From assembly GCF_001412105.1 (NCBI RefSeq), contig NZ_LKST01000003.1, forward strand, positions 372,001 through 436,000: a DNA stretch of 64,000 nucleotides, in the 5' to 3' direction. Positions 26,746 through 36,077 of this stretch are shown in pieces. Position 1 is the first letter of the stretch. Every line of letters starts with the position of its first letter. The stretch comes from Corynebacterium oculi. Its GTDB lineage: Bacteria; Actinomycetota; Actinomycetes; Mycobacteriales; Mycobacteriaceae. Position numbers and translations under genes: made by a program. The notes under the pieces are model-generated. The model was not told the origin of the DNA, ran no database searches, and saw only the letters and a program-made list of their open reading frames with translations.

Positions 26746-28800
26746 ATGCTGGGCTGGAGCGATACCCGCCTGCTGAACCAGGTACTACCCGCCAAGGAGG
26801 CGCGTGCCCTCCACAAGCACCTGGGCGTGACCACCGTGGAGGAACTCCTCGAATACTATCCCCGCCTCTATTCCCGACACGGCTTCGGGGTGAGCGTGGA
26901 GGGCGCAGGGGAAGGAGAACACGTCACCTGCGTGGGAGAGGTGCAGCAGGTAGAGGAGAGCTACACCCGCGCCGGGAAGCTGCTCACCCGCGTCACGCTG
27001 AGCGACGGCACCCATAGCCTCGTGGCCACCTTCTTCCAATCCCGCTGGATCAGCCAACAACTCCTCCCCGGCACCAGGGGAATGTTCTCCGGAAAACTCC
27101 GCTATTTCCGCGACATTCCTCAACTCCAGCACCCCACCTACGTGCTGCTTGGACATACCGCGCGCGCGGGCACGGCAGAGATGGCGGAGGTACTTGCGGA
27201 GCGCGATTACCTCCCCATCTACCCGGCCAAAAAAAGCCTCACCTCCTGGCGCATCATGGGGGCGATCGAGCGCGTGCTTCACGCCCTGCCCCCGGCCCCG
27301 GAACCCCTCGACGAGGTACCCGCCGACCTCGTGGGCTTCGACGAGGCCCTGCGCGGCATTCACCAACCCGGCCCCGAGGGGCCCGAGCCCCACCAGCTGC
27401 GCCTCAAATACAACGAGGCCCTAGCACTGGCCTGCGTCATGGCCCTGCGCCGCGCCGATTCCTCCCAGCGCAAGGCCCTCCCCAGCGCCCCCCGGGAACA
27501 GGGCTTGGAACAGAGCCTGCGCGCCGCCCTGCCCTTTGATCTCACCCCCGGCCAGCAGAACGTGGTGGCGGATATCTCCCAGGATCTAGCCCGGGAGGAG
27601 CCCATGTCTCGGCTGCTGCAAGGCGAGGTGGGATCGGGAAAGACCATCGTGGCCCTGCTCGCCATGCTTCAGGTGGTGGATAACGGCCACCAATGCGCCC
27701 TGCTTGCGCCCACGGAGGTGTTGGCCATCCAGCACGCGCGTTCCCTCACGGAGACGCTCCTGCGCGCCGGGGTGGCGGCCTCGGTGGTGCTGCTGACGGG
27801 CTCCATGAGCACGGCCGCGCGGAAGGAGGCGCTGTTGGCCATCGTCTCCGGGCAGGCGGACATCGTGGTGGGTACCCACGCGATCATCCAGGACGCGGTG
27901 GAGTTTTTCCGGCTGGGTCTGGTGGTGGTGGACGAGCAGCACCGCTTTGGCGTGGAACAGCGCGATCGCCTGCGGCTTAAGGGCGGCAGCCCGCACCTGC
28001 TGGTGATGACGGCTACCCCCATTCCCCGTACCATCGCCATGACGGTTTTTGGTGACCTGGAGGTGTCTACCCTGCGGGAACTTCCCGGTGGCCGCCGCCC
28101 CATTCGCACCTGGGTGGTGCCGGATTCCAAGCCAGCCTGGGTGCATCGCGCCTGGGAGCGGATCCGGGAGGAGGTGGCCGCCGGGAGGCAGGCCTACGTG
28201 GTGTGCCCCCGCATCGAGGGAGAGGACGGGGTCATCGAGGTGGCGGGCAGGATCCTGCCGGAACTGCGCGTGGAGATGCTGCACGGAAAATTGCCTGCCG
28301 CCGAGAAAGACGAGGTGATGCGGCGCTTTGCCGCAGGCGAGATCGACGTGCTGGTCTCCACCACCGTGGTGGAGGTGGGCGTGGACGTGCCCAATGCCAC
28401 GGTGATGATGATTATGGAGGCCGAGCGCTTTGGCATCTCCCAGCTCCACCAGCTGCGGGGCCGGGTGGGGCGCGGTGGCTTTGATTCCCTCTGTTTGCTG
28501 GCCACGGCGATGACCCCGGAGGAGAGCGGGTGGGAGCGGCTGGCCGCCGTGGCCGCCACCACGGATGGGTTTGCCCTGGCGGAGCAGGACCTGCGGCTGC
28601 GGCAGGAGGGGGACGTGCTGGGGGAGGCGCAATCGGGGCGAAACCGCCGGATCAGGCTTTTGGATCTCTTTTGCGATCAGGAGCTGATCGAGCGGGCGAA
28701 TGAGGACGCCGTGGCCCTGGTGGGGCGCAACCGGGCGGTGGCGGAGGAGATTGCCGCCGACATCGCCCCGGATAGCCAGGACTTTCTGGAAAAAAGTTAA
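26746..28800 (+). CDS. recG: ATP-dependent DNA helicase RecG
   Basis: A 684-residue superfamily 2 helicase that remodels stalled forks and branched recombination intermediates. It has an N-terminal wedge/OB domain (about 50-150), Walker A GEVGSGKTIVAL, the DEQH box in VVVDEQHRFGVEQ, motif III TATPIPRTIA, and motif VI QLHQLRGRVGRGG near residue 570. Its length is typical. It abuts the DAK2 gene with no spacer and precedes rsmD by 11 bp. Confidence 0.97.
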   Translation: MLGWSDTRLLNQVLPAKEARALHKHLGVTTVEELLEYYPRLYSRHGFGVSVEGAGEGEHVTCVGEVQQVEESYTRAGKLLTRVTLSDGTHSLVATFFQSRWISQQLLPGTRGMFSGKLRYFRDIPQLQHPTYVLLGHTARAGTAEMAEVLAERDYLPIYPAKKSLTSWRIMGAIERVLHALPPAPEPLDEVPADLVGFDEALRGIHQPGPEGPEPHQLRLKYNEALALACVMALRRADSSQRKALPSAPREQGLEQSLRAALPFDLTPGQQNVVADISQDLAREEPMSRLLQGEVGSGKTIVALLAMLQVVDNGHQCALLAPTEVLAIQHARSLTETLLRAGVAASVVLLTGSMSTAARKEALLAIVSGQADIVVGTHAIIQDAVEFFRLGLVVVDEQHRFGVEQRDRLRLKGGSPHLLVMTATPIPRTIAMTVFGDLEVSTLRELPGGRRPIRTWVVPDSKPAWVHRAWERIREEVAAGRQAYVVCPRIEGEDGVIEVAGRILPELRVEMLHGKLPAAEKDEVMRRFAAGEIDVLVSTTVVEVGVDVPNATVMMIMEAERFGISQLHQLRGRVGRGGFDSLCLLATAMTPEESGWERLAAVAATTDGFALAEQDLRLRQEGDVLGEAQSGRNRRIRLLDLFCDQELIERANEDAVALVGRNRAVAEEIAADIAPDSQDFLEKS

Positions 28801-28811
28801 AGTGGTGGGCT

Positions 28812-29381
28812 ATGGCACGCATTATTTCTGGGCAGGCACGGGGGCGCACCCTCAAGGTGCCCTCGCAGGGCACCCGCCCCACCTCCGATAGGGCAAAGGA
28901 GGGGCTGTTTTCCTCCCTCCAGGTGCGCTTTGGTTTTGAGGATAAGAACGTGGCCGATCTCTTCGCCGGCAGCGGAGCCCTGGGCCTGGAGGCCGCATCA
29001 AGGGGGGCCGCCCAGGTGGTGCTGGTGGAATCCCACGCCCCTGCGGTGAGGATCATCAGGGAGAACGCCCTCAAGGTGGGTCACCCGAGCGTGCAGGTGG
29101 AAGAGGCCAAGGTGTCCACCTACCTGGCCCGCGCCCCGCGCGAGTTCTTTGACATGGTGCTGGCCGATCCCCCCTATGACCTCGCGGATGAGTCCGTGCG
29201 CGCTATGCTGGAGGCCCTGATCCCCGCCCTGGCTCCCGGAGCCGTGGTGGTGGTGGAGCGCCACAGCGCCTCCCCGGAAACCGATTGGCCGGAGGGCTTT
29301 AGCCCCACCGGGCAGAAACTGAAAAAACGCACCTACGGCATCGCGCGCATGGATATGGCCGTGTGGAGGGAAGAAGAATGA
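28812..29381 (+). CDS. rsmD: 16S rRNA (guanine-966-N2)-methyltransferase
   Basis: Methylates G966 of 16S rRNA in assembled 30S subunits. It has 189 residues starting MARIISGQARGRTLKVP. The conserved TRPTSDRAKEGLFSSL segment is followed by SAM motif DLFAGSGALGLEAASRG and the catalytic DPPY tetrad (VLADPPYDL). The stop overlaps the coaD start by 4 bp (ATGA). Confidence 0.96.
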   Translation: MARIISGQARGRTLKVPSQGTRPTSDRAKEGLFSSLQVRFGFEDKNVADLFAGSGALGLEAASRGAAQVVLVESHAPAVRIIRENALKVGHPSVQVEEAKVSTYLARAPREFFDMVLADPPYDLADESVRAMLEALIPALAPGAVVVVERHSASPETDWPEGFSPTGQKLKKRTYGIARMDMAVWREEE

Positions 29382-29857
29382 AGGCAGTGTGCCCCGGCTC
29401 CTTTGACCCGATGACGATGGGCCACCTGGATATTTTTGAGCGCGCCGCAGCGCAGTTTGACGAGGTGATCGTGCTGGTCACCGCCAATCCGCATAAGAAT
29501 AGCGGGCTGTTTACCGTGGCCGAGCGCAAGGAATTGATTGAGGAATCGGTGGCTCACTTAGGCAACGTGAGCGTGGATCATTGGGGTGGGCTGCTGGTGG
29601 ATTACACCACGGCGCATAAGGTAACGGCCCTGGTGAAGGGGCTGCGTTCCTCCCTGGACTACGAGTATGAGTTGCCGATGGCGCAGATGAACCGCAGGCT
29701 TTCCGGGGTGGATACCTTTTTCCTGCTCACCGATGAAAAATACGGTTATATCTCCTCCACGCTGTGCAAGGAGGTGGCCCGCTTTGGCGGGGATATTTCC
29801 GGGCTGCTGCCCCCGCATGTGGTGGAGGTGGTGCGCGCCAAGTACGCTCGGCGGTGA
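29378..29857 (+). CDS. coaD: phosphopantetheine adenylyltransferase
   Basis: Transfers AMP to 4'-phosphopantetheine in coenzyme A synthesis. It has 159 residues; the start MKAVCPGSFDPMTMGHLDIF carries the nucleotidyl-transferase (T/H)xGH motif. ISSTLCKEVARFGGD is the conserved C-terminal P-loop region. The ATG at 29378 is chosen over 29363 because family members begin at MKAVCPGSFDP and it is coupled to rsmD. Confidence 0.97.
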   Translation: MKAVCPGSFDPMTMGHLDIFERAAAQFDEVIVLVTANPHKNSGLFTVAERKELIEESVAHLGNVSVDHWGGLLVDYTTAHKVTALVKGLRSSLDYEYELPMAQMNRRLSGVDTFFLLTDEKYGYISSTLCKEVARFGGDISGLLPPHVVEVVRAKYARR

Positions 29858-29880
29858 TGAGAGCGGAAAGGAGGTGGCGC

Positions 29881-30147
29881 TTGTCCTATGATCACAGCGC
29901 GTGGAAGATGAGCCCGGAGCGGCTCCAGGAGCACTTAAAGCTCAAGACCCGCGCGCGGAGAATCCCGGATAAAAAGAAGCAAGCAAACAAAAGGGCCTGC
30001 CGCAAGGCGGGCCCTTGGCCCTATCCGGGGTTTTACTTGAGCAGAGTGGAGAGGAAGCTGCGGGTGCGTTCTTGCTGCGGGTTATCCAGCACCTGCTCGG
30101 GCGGGCCCGCCTCCACCACGGCGCCATCGGCCATGAACACCACCTGA
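29881..30147 (+). CDS. possible small basic protein after coaD
   Basis: A near-perfect Shine-Dalgarno (AAAGGAGGT, 29868-29876) sits a few bases before TTG at 29881, which opens [20 protein letters not shown] and a strongly basic stretch. The first 45 residues look like coding sequence. The frame then runs through a terminator hairpin and antisense to the transporter ATPase until 30147. The true C-terminus is therefore uncertain, possibly because of a frameshift near 29990. It is not a protein I can name. Confidence 0.4.
   Translation: MSYDHSAWKMSPERLQEHLKLKTRARRIPDKKKQANKRACRKAGPWPYPGFYLSRVERKLRVRSCCGLSSTCSGGPASTTAPSAMNTT
29981..30016 (-). terminator. terminator of the amino-acid ABC operon
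   Basis: An 11-bp stem AAGGGCCTGCC/GGCGGGCCCTT (one G-U pair) with a GCAA tetraloop. Read on the minus strand, the hairpin is followed by TTGTTTGCTTGC, and it lies 17 bp after the ATPase stop. Confidence 0.8.
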
Positions 30148-30800
30148 TCCGCTACCTCGCGGGCAAAGCCCATCTCGTGCGTGACCACCATCATGGTCAT
30201 GCCCTGGCGCGCCAGGTCCTTCATCACGCGCAGCACCTCGCCCACCAGCTCCGGGTCGAGGGCGGAGGTGGGTTCGTCGAAAAGCATGAGCTTGGGTTCC
30301 ATCGCCACGGCGCGCGCGATGGCCACCCGCTGCTGCTGGCCGCCGGAGAGCTGGGCGGGGAAGGCCTCCGCCTTGTGCGCCAATCCCACCTGATCGAGCA
30401 GGCGGTGAGCCTGCTCCTTGGCTGCCTCCGGGTTGATTCCCTTGACGTGAACGGGGGCCTCGATGATGTTTTCTAGCACCGTGCGGTGCGGAAACAGGTT
30501 GAACTGCTGGAATACCATGCCGATCCCGGAGCGTTGGCGGGCGGCCTGGCGCTCGGTGATCTCGTAGAGCACCCCCTTGCGCTCCTCGTAGCCGATGAGC
30601 TGACCGTCCACGTAAAGCCTGCCCGCGGTGATCTTTTCCAGGTGATTCACGCAGCGCAGCAGGGTGGATTTGCCGGAGCCGGAGGGGCCGATGAGGCAGG
30701 TGACGGAGCCGCGCTCGACGGCGAGGTCGATGCCCTTGAGCACGTCCAGCCGACCAAAGGACTTCCACACCTGACGGGCCTCGATCATGGGGGTGCTCAT
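30033..30800 (-). CDS. polar amino-acid ABC transporter, ATP-binding subunit
   Basis: A 255-residue ATPase energising uptake. Walker [10 protein letters not shown] near residue 40, Q-loop FQQFNLFPH, signature [14 protein letters not shown], Walker [13 protein letters not shown] and H-loop VVTHEMGFA are all intact. It is most similar to the GlnQ/HisP group for polar amino acids. Last gene of a four-gene minus-strand operon (popT-like, binding protein, permease, ATPase), 2 bp after the permease. Confidence 0.95.
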   Translation of the reverse strand: MSTPMIEARQVWKSFGRLDVLKGIDLAVERGSVTCLIGPSGSGKSTLLRCVNHLEKITAGRLYVDGQLIGYEERKGVLYEITERQAARQRSGIGMVFQQFNLFPHRTVLENIIEAPVHVKGINPEAAKEQAHRLLDQVGLAHKAEAFPAQLSGGQQQRVAIARAVAMEPKLMLFDEPTSALDPELVGEVLRVMKDLARQGMTMMVVTHEMGFAREVADQVVFMADGAVVEAGPPEQVLDNPQQERTRSFLSTLLK

Positions 30801-30802
30801 GG

Positions 30803-31735
30803 TTATTTCCTCCGGTTATCTGCTTGGTGAATCACGCTGATATTGCGGGGGAGGGCGCCCTCCGCATCAGCGAGGGCCGCGAGTTGCCGCCCGGTGAGTT
30901 CCCTGGTGGAGCCGCGCTCGTAATACTTTTCCAGGTAATGCTGGCCGATCATGAGCAGCGAGGTGATCACCAGGTACCACGTGGCCGCCACCATCAGCAG
31001 GGGAACGGGCGCAAAGAGGGCATTGGAGATGTCGATGGAGCGGCCGTAAAGCTCCTGGGTATAGGGAATGGCCACCACCAGAGAGGTGGTTTTTAGGAGG
31101 GAAATAAACTCGTTGCCGGTGGGGGGAATGATGATCCGCATGGCCTGGGGCAGCACGGTGCGCCGCATGGTCAACCACCAGCCCATGCCCAGGGCTTTCG
31201 ACGCCTCGAACTGTCCCTCGGGCACGGCCTGGATGCCGGAACGCACGATCTCCGCCATGTAGGCGGCCTCATTGAGGCCCAGGCCGATCACGGCGAGCAC
31301 GAAGGCATTGCTGAGCAGGCTCTCCAGGCTCACCTCGGCCGGTCCCACCCGAATGACCTCGTAGAGCGAGCCCATCAGCCCCCAGAACACCAGCTGCACG
31401 TAGATGGGGGTGCCCCGGAAGATCCACAGGAAAAGCCAGGCCACCGCGCCAAGCACCGGATTAGGGGACATACGCATGACGGCCAGGGCCACGCCCCCCA
31501 CCAGCCCGATGACCATGCTGAGCACGGTGATGAGCAGGGTGTGTAGCGCCGCGGTGGCGATGCGGGTGTCGAGGAGGTAGGAGCGGTAAATATCCCACCC
31601 GTAGGCCTCGTTGGTGGCGGCCCCGATGATTACCCAGGCCGCCAGGGCCAGCGCGATAATCGCGGTGATCCAGCGGCCGGGGTGCCTCAGCGGCACGGCC
31701 TTGATCGGGGTAGGTGGGGTAGGGGAGTTAGGCAT
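30803..31735 (-). CDS. polar amino-acid ABC transporter, permease subunit
   Basis: A 310-residue integral membrane protein. Its start overlaps the 3' end of the binding-protein gene by 8 bp. Membrane helices begin at [20 protein letters not shown]. The ATPase-docking EAA loop is [36 protein letters not shown] is typical of HisM/GlnP permeases. A single permease probably forms a homodimer. Confidence 0.94.
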   Translation of the reverse strand: MPNSPTPPTPIKAVPLRHPGRWITAIIALALAAWVIIGAATNEAYGWDIYRSYLLDTRIATAALHTLLITVLSMVIGLVGGVALAVMRMSPNPVLGAVAWLFLWIFRGTPIYVQLVFWGLMGSLYEVIRVGPAEVSLESLLSNAFVLAVIGLGLNEAAYMAEIVRSGIQAVPEGQFEASKALGMGWWLTMRRTVLPQAMRIIIPPTGNEFISLLKTTSLVVAIPYTQELYGRSIDISNALFAPVPLLMVAATWYLVITSLLMIGQHYLEKYYERGSTRELTGRQLAALADAEGALPRNISVIHQADNRRK

Positions 31736-32621
31736 GATGCACCGGCTCCTCGTTGATCGTGGCCTGGGTGAGCAGGCCGTCCGTGATATTCCACTGGCCG
31801 AGGATCCTCTGATAGTCCCCGGTGTCGATGAGCCGCTGCATGGCGGCGGCCACGGCCAGGCTTAAATCGGAGCCCTTGGGCGTGGCAAAGCCATAAGGGG
31901 CGGCGGACACCATCGGGCCGGTTTTTTCGATGCTGCCCCCGGCCTTTTCAATGGCCCAGGCCGTCACGGGGGAATCGGCGGAGAGGGCGTCGGCTCGACC
32001 GACGACGAGCGCGGTGGCTGCGGAATCGGAGGTATCGTAGGCCAACACCTCGATGGGTTTTTCCCCGTGTGCCACGCATTCCTCGCTCTTGGGGCGAACG
32101 TCGTCCGTCTCGGAGACGGTGGTGCGCTGCACGGCAACGGTCAGCCCGCAGGGCCGCGCGGGGTCGATGGGATCGCCGTCTACTCGCTGCGCCCACTGAA
32201 TACCCGCGTAGAGGGTGTTCACAAAGTCATAGCCTTCCCGCCGCTGCGGGGTATCCGTGAAGCCGGTGGCACCCATGTCTATGGTGCCCGCGTCCACGGC
32301 GGGAAGGATCTTGGAAAAGTCCTGCTGGATAATCCGCAGGTCCAGCCCCATCACGGCGGCCACCCCGCGAGCCAGATCCATCTCCACGCCGATGATATTG
32401 CCCTGAGAATCCTTGAACTCGAAGGGCGGGAAGGGCGGATTGCTGGCGATGACGAGTTCCCCGCGATCCCGAATCTCCTGTGGCACCAAAGCCTCCACCT
32501 CCGGGGAGGCCTGGGGCGTGACGGGCTTCCAACCCTCGGGAGTGCCGGGCTCCTCGTTGGTCACGCAGCCGGAAAGCACACTCACGGCCGCGAGCAGCGC
32601 CATGCATGCGGCCGCCCTCAC
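31728..32621 (-). CDS. polar amino-acid ABC transporter, substrate-binding lipoprotein
   Basis: A 297-residue solute-binding protein anchored by lipidated Cys19 (lipobox LSGC). Residues about 55-290 form the two-lobe SBP_bac_3 fold: LVIASNPPFPPFEFKD at the first lobe, MDLARGVAAVMG, and GATGFTDTPQRREGYDFV. The GTG start overlaps the popT-like stop (GTGA), coupling translation. The exact amino acid cannot be read from sequence. Confidence 0.92.
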   Translation of the reverse strand: MRAAACMALLAAVSVLSGCVTNEEPGTPEGWKPVTPQASPEVEALVPQEIRDRGELVIASNPPFPPFEFKDSQGNIIGVEMDLARGVAAVMGLDLRIIQQDFSKILPAVDAGTIDMGATGFTDTPQRREGYDFVNTLYAGIQWAQRVDGDPIDPARPCGLTVAVQRTTVSETDDVRPKSEECVAHGEKPIEVLAYDTSDSAATALVVGRADALSADSPVTAWAIEKAGGSIEKTGPMVSAAPYGFATPKGSDLSLAVAAAMQRLIDTGDYQRILGQWNITDGLLTQATINEEPVHHA

Positions 32622-33469
32622 GCGGTTTTCCTCTTATCCAGGAATAACACCCCGGCCACGATGGCCGCGCCCAGGGCGATGGCCGCCCACACGGATGCCT
32701 CGGCACCGGGAACCGCGCCCTCCCACGGCCACAGGGCGCGCAGGGACCCGAGCATGAGGCCGGCCATGACGGTGAGCGTCATGGTGTGGTGATCGCGCAT
32801 CATCTTATCGAGCACCTTGACAAAGGCCACCAGGCCCACCAGCGCACCCAGTGCAAAGACCGCGATCACGCTCCACTCGCGGTTGCTCAGCGAGCCCATA
32901 ACCGGCTGGTACAGGCCCATCGCCAGGAGCAGAAAGGAGCCGGAGAGGCCGGGAAGCACCAGGGCGCACACCGCGATCATGGCGGCGAAGAACACCACGA
33001 TCAGGGAGGGGTTGTTTACCGGTTCCGAGGTAAAGCCGGTGGCAAAGAAACTTAAAGCCGCGCACAGGGCGAATACGGGGAGGAGAATCGGGGCGCGGCG
33101 GTGAATCTCCGCGCTTCCGATCATGCGCAGCGGCACGCTCAGGGAGACTGCCACCATGCCCAGGAAGAGGCCCTTGGCCACGCTGGGGTGCCCCTCCACA
33201 AAGGCGTGGATCACGCCGGAGAGCAGGAAGATCGCGCCCACCATGCCCACGGCGATGGAGAGAAGAAAGGGCCAATCGACGGCGCGGAGGGACTGGCGGG
33301 AACGGGTACGGGCGGCGTCGATAAGCGTGTTGCCGGTGTGCAGAGCCTTTTCATAGATGCCCACGATGAGGGCGACGGCGCCGCCGGAGATACCCGGAAC
33401 AAGCTCGGCCATGCCGATGCAGGCACCCTTGATAATATTCGCTGCCGCCGCAAGGGGGGAGGGTGTCAT
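32618..33469 (-). CDS. DUF368 / PopT-type polyprenyl-phosphate translocase
   Basis: A 283-residue membrane protein with about eight helices. The two DUF368 signatures are MAELVPGISGGAVALIVGIYE near residue 20 and LVLPGLSGSFLLLAMGLYQ near residue 180, an inverted pair as expected for the fold. DUF368 proteins (PopT) were shown to recycle the undecaprenyl-phosphate carrier across the membrane; corynebacteria use decaprenyl phosphate, so that is the likely cargo. The start is not strongly marked: no good RBS precedes the ATG at 33469, and MIVTTEV 15 codons upstream is an alternative. It is coupled to the ABC transporter genes. Confidence 0.83.
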   Translation of the reverse strand: MTPSPLAAAANIIKGACIGMAELVPGISGGAVALIVGIYEKALHTGNTLIDAARTRSRQSLRAVDWPFLLSIAVGMVGAIFLLSGVIHAFVEGHPSVAKGLFLGMVAVSLSVPLRMIGSAEIHRRAPILLPVFALCAALSFFATGFTSEPVNNPSLIVVFFAAMIAVCALVLPGLSGSFLLLAMGLYQPVMGSLSNREWSVIAVFALGALVGLVAFVKVLDKMMRDHHTMTLTVMAGLMLGSLRALWPWEGAVPGAEASVWAAIALGAAIVAGVLFLDKRKTA

Positions 33470-33623
33470 AGGGAGAGTAATTGCCTTCCTGACCTCGGTG
33501 GTCACGATCATTGTTGCGTGGCCCGGCGCGAGGAGGCCGGGAATGGAGAATGGATAAACATGGACCCATGAATAATATCCATTATGAGGTGTGGGGCCAA
33601 CTCTTCGGCCACCAAACCATAGA

Positions 33624-33659
33624 GGGCCATTGTAGCCGTGATGCCAGCTACAATGGCCC
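33624..33659 (-). terminator. strong stem-loop between secreted-protein gene and popT-like gene
   Basis: A perfect 13-bp stem GGGCCATTGTAGC/GCTACAATGGCCC with a 10-nt loop, 57 bp downstream of the secreted-protein stop on the minus strand. No T-run follows on either strand, so it may be a rho-assisted terminator, an RNA-stabilising hairpin or a regulatory element in the popT leader. Confidence 0.5.
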
Positions 33660-33715
33660 AAGTCACGCCGCGGCTCTACCGCCGTGGTGAAGGTAAAGGC
33701 TCCCCGATGCCCCTA

Positions 33716-34219
33716 TCAGGGGAACGGAATGAAGATCTTGCGCACAATGTGCAGCGCCTTGAGTAGAACCTTGATAACCGGCTGAACGGCCTTATATCCT
33801 TCGACGGAACCCTGCACCTGCTCCTTGAGTTTTTCCTTATCAATATCGCCCAGGGGAGACTTCTTGGCGGGCTTGGCGGGATCCTGCTTCTCAGGGGCGG
33901 GCTTCTCGCTGGGTTCGGTGCTTGCATCGGGCTTGGTCGTTTCGCTCGGTGTGGCGGCCTCGCTCGTGCCGGAGGGCTTCTCCTTGGCGGGCTTTTCTTC
34001 CTTCGTGGGGCACTGGTCGAAGATGCTCTGCTTCTTGCCCAGGAACTCGTTCTCGCTCGTGCCGGTGCTCGGGCACTGAGGATCGTCGAACACGGTGCGG
34101 TTCTCATCCAGGAACTGGTTGGTCTGGGCGGTGGTTGCGGGGGCTGCCGTGGAGATGGGGGCGATGACCCCGGCGGTCAGGCTCGCGGCGAGTGCCGCTG
34201 CGGCGAAGCTGCGCTTCAT
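33716..34219 (-). CDS. small secreted protein, Pro/Glu/Lys-rich
   Basis: A 167-residue protein with a Sec signal peptide (about 1-26, AAALAASLTAGVIAPISTAA). A short region has two Cys in repeated contexts (NRTVFDDPQCPSTG; KQSIFDQCPT). A low-complexity linker and a C-terminal amphipathic segment follow (VQPVIKVLLKALHIVRKIFI). The two NQFLDENRTVFDD and NEFLGKKQSIFDQ stretches look like an internal repeat. RBS GAAAGGA precedes the ATG at 34219. The C-terminal layout recalls the two prophage secreted proteins at 60497 and 60831. Function unknown. Confidence 0.78.
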   Translation of the reverse strand: MKRSFAAAALAASLTAGVIAPISTAAPATTAQTNQFLDENRTVFDDPQCPSTGTSENEFLGKKQSIFDQCPTKEEKPAKEKPSGTSEAATPSETTKPDASTEPSEKPAPEKQDPAKPAKKSPLGDIDKEKLKEQVQGSVEGYKAVQPVIKVLLKALHIVRKIFIPFP

Positions 34220-34390
34220 GGGTGGAATCCTTTCGGCGGGATGTGCCAGAATACGCGGATAAGGGTAGGGGTTTTGCGGGAATATGCAACTGGATACCCC
34301 CAAATGGGTTTCTCCCTTTGGGTATGGGGGAGGGTACTTTGGTGGATTCTGTGGGTGTGTTGCGCGTGGGGTAGTGCCTTGATGTGCAGA

Positions 34391-34470
34391 AACCCCAGGC
34401 GGTGAGGGTGATTTTCCCGGCTAGTGCCTGGGGTTACAAAAAGTGCCCCCGGTGAGACTCGAACTCACAC
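34391..34470 (-). other. attL: remnant of tRNA-Leu 3' end and its terminator
   Basis: Positions 34441-34470 are identical to 61983-62012, the T-arm and acceptor 3' half of tRNA-Leu on the minus strand. The adjoining terminator stem CCCCAGGC/GCCTGGGG (34393-34433) is also shared with the right end with a few changes. No 5' tRNA half is present here, so this is the displaced 3' end left by integration. The integrase remnant lies beside it. Confidence 0.9.
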
Positions 34471-34560
34471 AAGAAATGTCTCTGACCTGCTGTTTTGTTG
34501 AGATTTTCTCAAATCCCACGACACGGCTAAAACCTGGCCAACGTACAGCAACATGGCAAG

Positions 34561-35652
34561 CTACCCACACTGAGCGTTAAAGGTCTTATCCATCGTGTCC
34601 GCCACGGAATCCAGTTCGTCTTCCCACAGCGCCGCATTACGTGTTCAACGTCATCGCAGCATCAGCGTGCCCTAGTTGCCTCTGCACCGCCTTCACATTT
34701 GCTCCTGCGCTGATCAGCAACCCCGCCGCCACATGCCGCAGGCCGTGCACCGTCACACGAGGAAAATCCGGGTCTGCTGCCATGCACCGCTCCAGCGCTC
34801 CGTAGTACCACGACCCCTTGGACGGCAACTTCAGCGGATCGCCAGATGCCGCAGACCACAGCAACTCATCTTGCCCCTTGCCCACGCACAGTGGGTCTAG
34901 TAGGTCAAGCACGAAGCGGGGGGCGGCCACGACCCTCTTCTCGTGCGTCTTTGGGGTGCCCACCACAACCTTTGTTCCTACGGTAACCGCGTTGCGCTCC
35001 ACGCTGATCCGCTTCCGTAAGAAGTTCACGTCCTGCACTCTCAGCGCGGCGGCTTCACCCCATCGCAGTCCCACCGTGCCCAGCAGCCACACCAACTCCC
35101 CGTAGCGGGAGCACTCCCCAGCGAGGCACTGAAGTTGCTCCATTGTGAGGTAAATCGGCTCTGCCTTTGGCTTGCGAGGAAGTTTCACTCCGCATGCGGG
35201 ATTCCGGGCGAGCATGGAGTCCCGCACGGCCATGTCGAGTACCTGGGTGAGGGTGTTGTGTGCGCGGCGCACGGTGACTGCTCCGCCTTCCAGTGTGGCG
35301 ACCCAGGCGGCTACGTCTGAGGGCTTGACCGCTGCGATGGGGGTGCGGCCCCAGCGGGGTTCTACGTGGCTGCGCCACGCGATCTCTGTGACCCGCAGGG
35401 AAGATGGCTTAAGGTGGGTCTGGACGCCCAGCCACTTCGCGCCCAGTTCGCCTATGGTGGTGCGTCCGTGTTGGGGTCGATCCATGTCCCTTCGGCAGCA
35501 TTTACCGCGTTCTTCTCTGCCCATTTCTCCGCTTCGTTCTTGGTGCGGAAGCCTTGCTTGGTGTGGGATTTGCCGTCTGGGCCTCGGTATTGGATGCGCT
35601 AGGCGTAGCCGCTCTTGGCGCGGGCGGAGGCGTACTTGGTGATGGAAGCCAT
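34561..35652 (-). pseudogene. tyrosine recombinase (phage integrase), three disabling mutations
   Basis: The ancestral gene runs from ATG 35652 (MASITKYASARAKSGYA) to TAG 34561. Codon 18 is TAG (35599-35601), probably a former Trp in the AP2-like arm-binding domain. A one-base deletion near 35468 shifts the frame between WIDPNTD and RTTIGELGAKW. At the 3' end the sequence LGHADAAMTLNT is followed by TAA T; removing one A restores TYAALWEDELDSVADTM, so the insertion destroys the catalytic Tyr codon. The core (34637-35524) still shows the active-site HGLRH and LGHA motifs. The enzyme must be inactive, so the element cannot excise by itself. Confidence 0.9.
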
Positions 35653-35655
35653 GAT

Positions 35656-35862
35656 ATGCTTGACCTGTTCCTTTTACTGGTGGATTTGTTGAGGATGCTC
35701 ACTAGAACGGTCGAGCTTGGTGTACAGCAGATCCAGCTTCTCGAAGAGATTGTGCAGAGCGAACTCATCACAACCGAGCAGCTTCCCTCGCCCACGGATG
35801 CTGAACGAAAGGTGCCGAAGACAATCAAACGGGGCTACGGCCAGACTTCGCTCACCTTTTAG
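35656..35862 (+). CDS. small hypothetical protein divergent from the integrase
   Basis: A 68-residue ORF with a GGAAG RBS 8 bp before the ATG. A hydrophobic N-terminal helix (MLDLFLLLVDLLRML) is followed by a coiled-coil-like stretch (GVQQIQLLEEIVQSE) and a basic tail. Its ATG lies 3 bp from the integrase start on the other strand. Composition looks like coding sequence, but I do not recognise it. No other gene is seen between here and 36077. Confidence 0.4.
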   Translation: MLDLFLLLVDLLRMLTRTVELGVQQIQLLEEIVQSELITTEQLPSPTDAERKVPKTIKRGYGQTSLTF

Positions 35863-36077
35863 TACTACTGGCGGATTTCGTCTCTGGGCAACGAGGGGGA
35901 GTTGCCCTAACTCCGAGTGATTTTTTAAAGTACACCCCAATAGGGCAGTTTTAGAATTTCTGTCGCCCTAGCGTGGTCGAGTCCCTGCGGCAGCGGCCTT
36001 TCACAACTTCATAGGCGGTTCAGTTGATGCCGGTGAGGAAACCTAGAGAGGCCCTAGGAGCACATGAGATGAGCTTA

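Noticed and set aside
34240..34340. Near-palindrome around CCCCCAAATGGG and TTTGGGTATGG before the secreted-protein gene
   Set aside because: Arms do not align cleanly and no regulator is known for it; not listed as a site.
35502..35828. Minus-strand ORF over the integrase start
   Set aside because: Ser/Arg-rich shadow; the N-terminal integrase sequence is readable in the neighbouring frame.
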